A stretch of DNA of 64,000 nt from Pedobacter sp. PF22-3 (lineage in GTDB: Bacteria > Bacteroidota > Bacteroidia > Sphingobacteriales > Sphingobacteriaceae). The notes beneath the pieces are model-generated. The model was not told the origin of the DNA and made no database searches. It was given only the letters and a program-made list of their open reading frames with translations. This document shows positions 63,337 through 64,000 of the stretch, piece by piece. The position numbers and the translations under genes were made by a program. Location of the stretch: positions 85,560 through 149,559 of the forward strand of contig NZ_JAPIVP010000013.1 in NCBI RefSeq assembly GCF_026239555.1. Direction: 5' to 3'. Position 1 is the stretch's first letter. Each line of letters opens with the position of its first letter.

Positions 63337-63679
63337 CTTCTATATGGTTTAAATTATAACTTTTATTTTTTGTAAAGGTAATCGCAATAATATCAAAACG
63401 GATATCATTTTGATGATTCATGATTTCAATATAAGCATTAGCGGCCAATTCCATCTGAATTTGTTTCGCTTTGTGTACAAATTCCTCTGGTTCTCCAAAA
63501 GCAATGGAGCTACGGGACTTAACTTCAACAAAAACCATAATACCATTTTTATATACAATTAAATCTACCTCAGCCTTACCATGTGTCCAGTTTTCATCTA
63601 AAACTTCGTATCCTTTTCCTTCCAGATATTGCTTCGCAATCCGTTCACCTTCTCTACCTAAATCATTATGAAGCGCCAT
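63314..63679 (-). CDS. YraN family (UPF0102) nuclease-like protein
   Basis: A 121-residue protein of the restriction-endonuclease-like UPF0102 family. GREGERIAKQYLEGKGYEVLDENW, VDLIVYKNGIMVFVEVKSRS (D-x13-ExK, the catalytic pattern) and RFDIIAITF are the conserved elements. A DNA-repair or recombination role is suspected, but none is proven. The stop lies inside the start of the cyclotransferase gene, so the two are translationally linked. Confidence 0.95.
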   Translation of the reverse strand: MALHNDLGREGERIAKQYLEGKGYEVLDENWTHGKAEVDLIVYKNGIMVFVEVKSRSSIAFGEPEEFVHKAKQIQMELAANAYIEIMNHQNDIRFDIIAITFTKNKSYNLNHIEDAFWPED

Positions 63680-64000
63680 GTCTACTTATTGAATGAGTGA
63701 ATTTTGAATGAATGAATTTTATAGTCTCTTTATCAAGAACGATCGTCATGATTGAAAAGCCGTCATTTCGAGCGGACCCGATAGCTCCTAATATCCGCAT
63801 GTCTGTTATAATTATGAATATTGGCAATTTACAAAATGAATATCACCTGATTTTATCCCCCCTATAACTATATTTATAGCTGCAATTTCATTTTGGATGG
63901 CATTTCTGAACAGATCTGGGATCGAAATTCTATTTTGGGCATAAAAATGGTTATGACATCCCCTCCCGGCGGTATCCCAGGTTACATATTGGCATTAGGT
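63680..64000. other. Gene-free end of the window
   Basis: No gene recognised. GAATGA simple repeats lie at 63685-63720; a truncated ATTTCGA-type hairpin element (GTCATTTCGAGCGGA) is at 63762-63780. A 60-codon minus frame (63812-63994) lacks a start codon and is not annotated. Confidence 0.35.

Noticed and set aside
63812..63994. 60-codon minus frame at the right edge
   Set aside because: No start codon in the frame, a stop directly upstream, no recognisable motif.

Overview
The window reads as a Bacteroidota chromosome, most likely Sphingobacteriaceae and Pedobacter-like. The signs are a GldB gliding lipoprotein, many lipoproteins and outer-membrane barrels with short lipoboxes, Bacteroidota-specific families (DUF2490, DUF4251, DUF6515, head GIN domain, SIMPL), promoters close to TTG...TAnnTTTG, almost no Shine-Dalgarno sequences, and AT-rich gaps between genes. 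No rRNA, tRNA, CRISPR array, prophage or classical insertion sequence was recognised.

Layout. 1-8.2 kb: small cytochrome-b5-like protein, a long interspersed repeat, a broken-up carotenoid cluster (lycopene cyclase, companion secreted protein, crtI, crtZ; no crtB seen), a repeat island with a GIY-YIG nuclease gene, an ECF sigma factor and murB. 8.3-14.8 kb: TetR regulator plus a complete TolC/HlyD/RND efflux operon. 15.8-19.6 kb: a second, inverted copy of the long repeat, then an MFS-tenA-thiD unit behind a TPP riboswitch. 19.7-33 kb: secreted beta-propeller, lipoamide dehydrogenase, VOC protein with a crp/fnr remnant, HAD phosphatase, phytase-like lipoprotein, S15 hydrolase, M1 peptidase, GIN-domain protein. 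33-42 kb: DinB protein, archaemetzincin, envelope proteins, FabV, cold-shock protein, SIMPL protein. 42-49.8 kb: serS, rsmI, a second GIY-YIG gene, the lipoprotein-maturation set lnt-dinB-lspA, M57 protease, OsmC. 49.9-63.7 kb: nadE, gldB, patatin, astacin-like protease, comB, gcvT, glycosyltransferase, rnhB, TfoX-like protein, small secreted proteins, glutaminyl cyclotransferase and YraN.

The most interesting structure is a dispersed family of short hairpins with fixed flanks, 5' GTC and 3' CTT(T), around a palindrome whose sequence varies but stays paired through compensatory changes. About twenty copies are visible. They are concentrated around the two GIY-YIG genes. Each gene is bracketed by an inverted pair of a different hairpin subfamily, which resembles the known link between RAYT transposases and REP elements but with a different nuclease fold. 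The first gene sits as a cassette inside a 130-bp-period hairpin array; the second looks frameshifted near its end. I infer that these nucleases maintain or spread their own hairpins.
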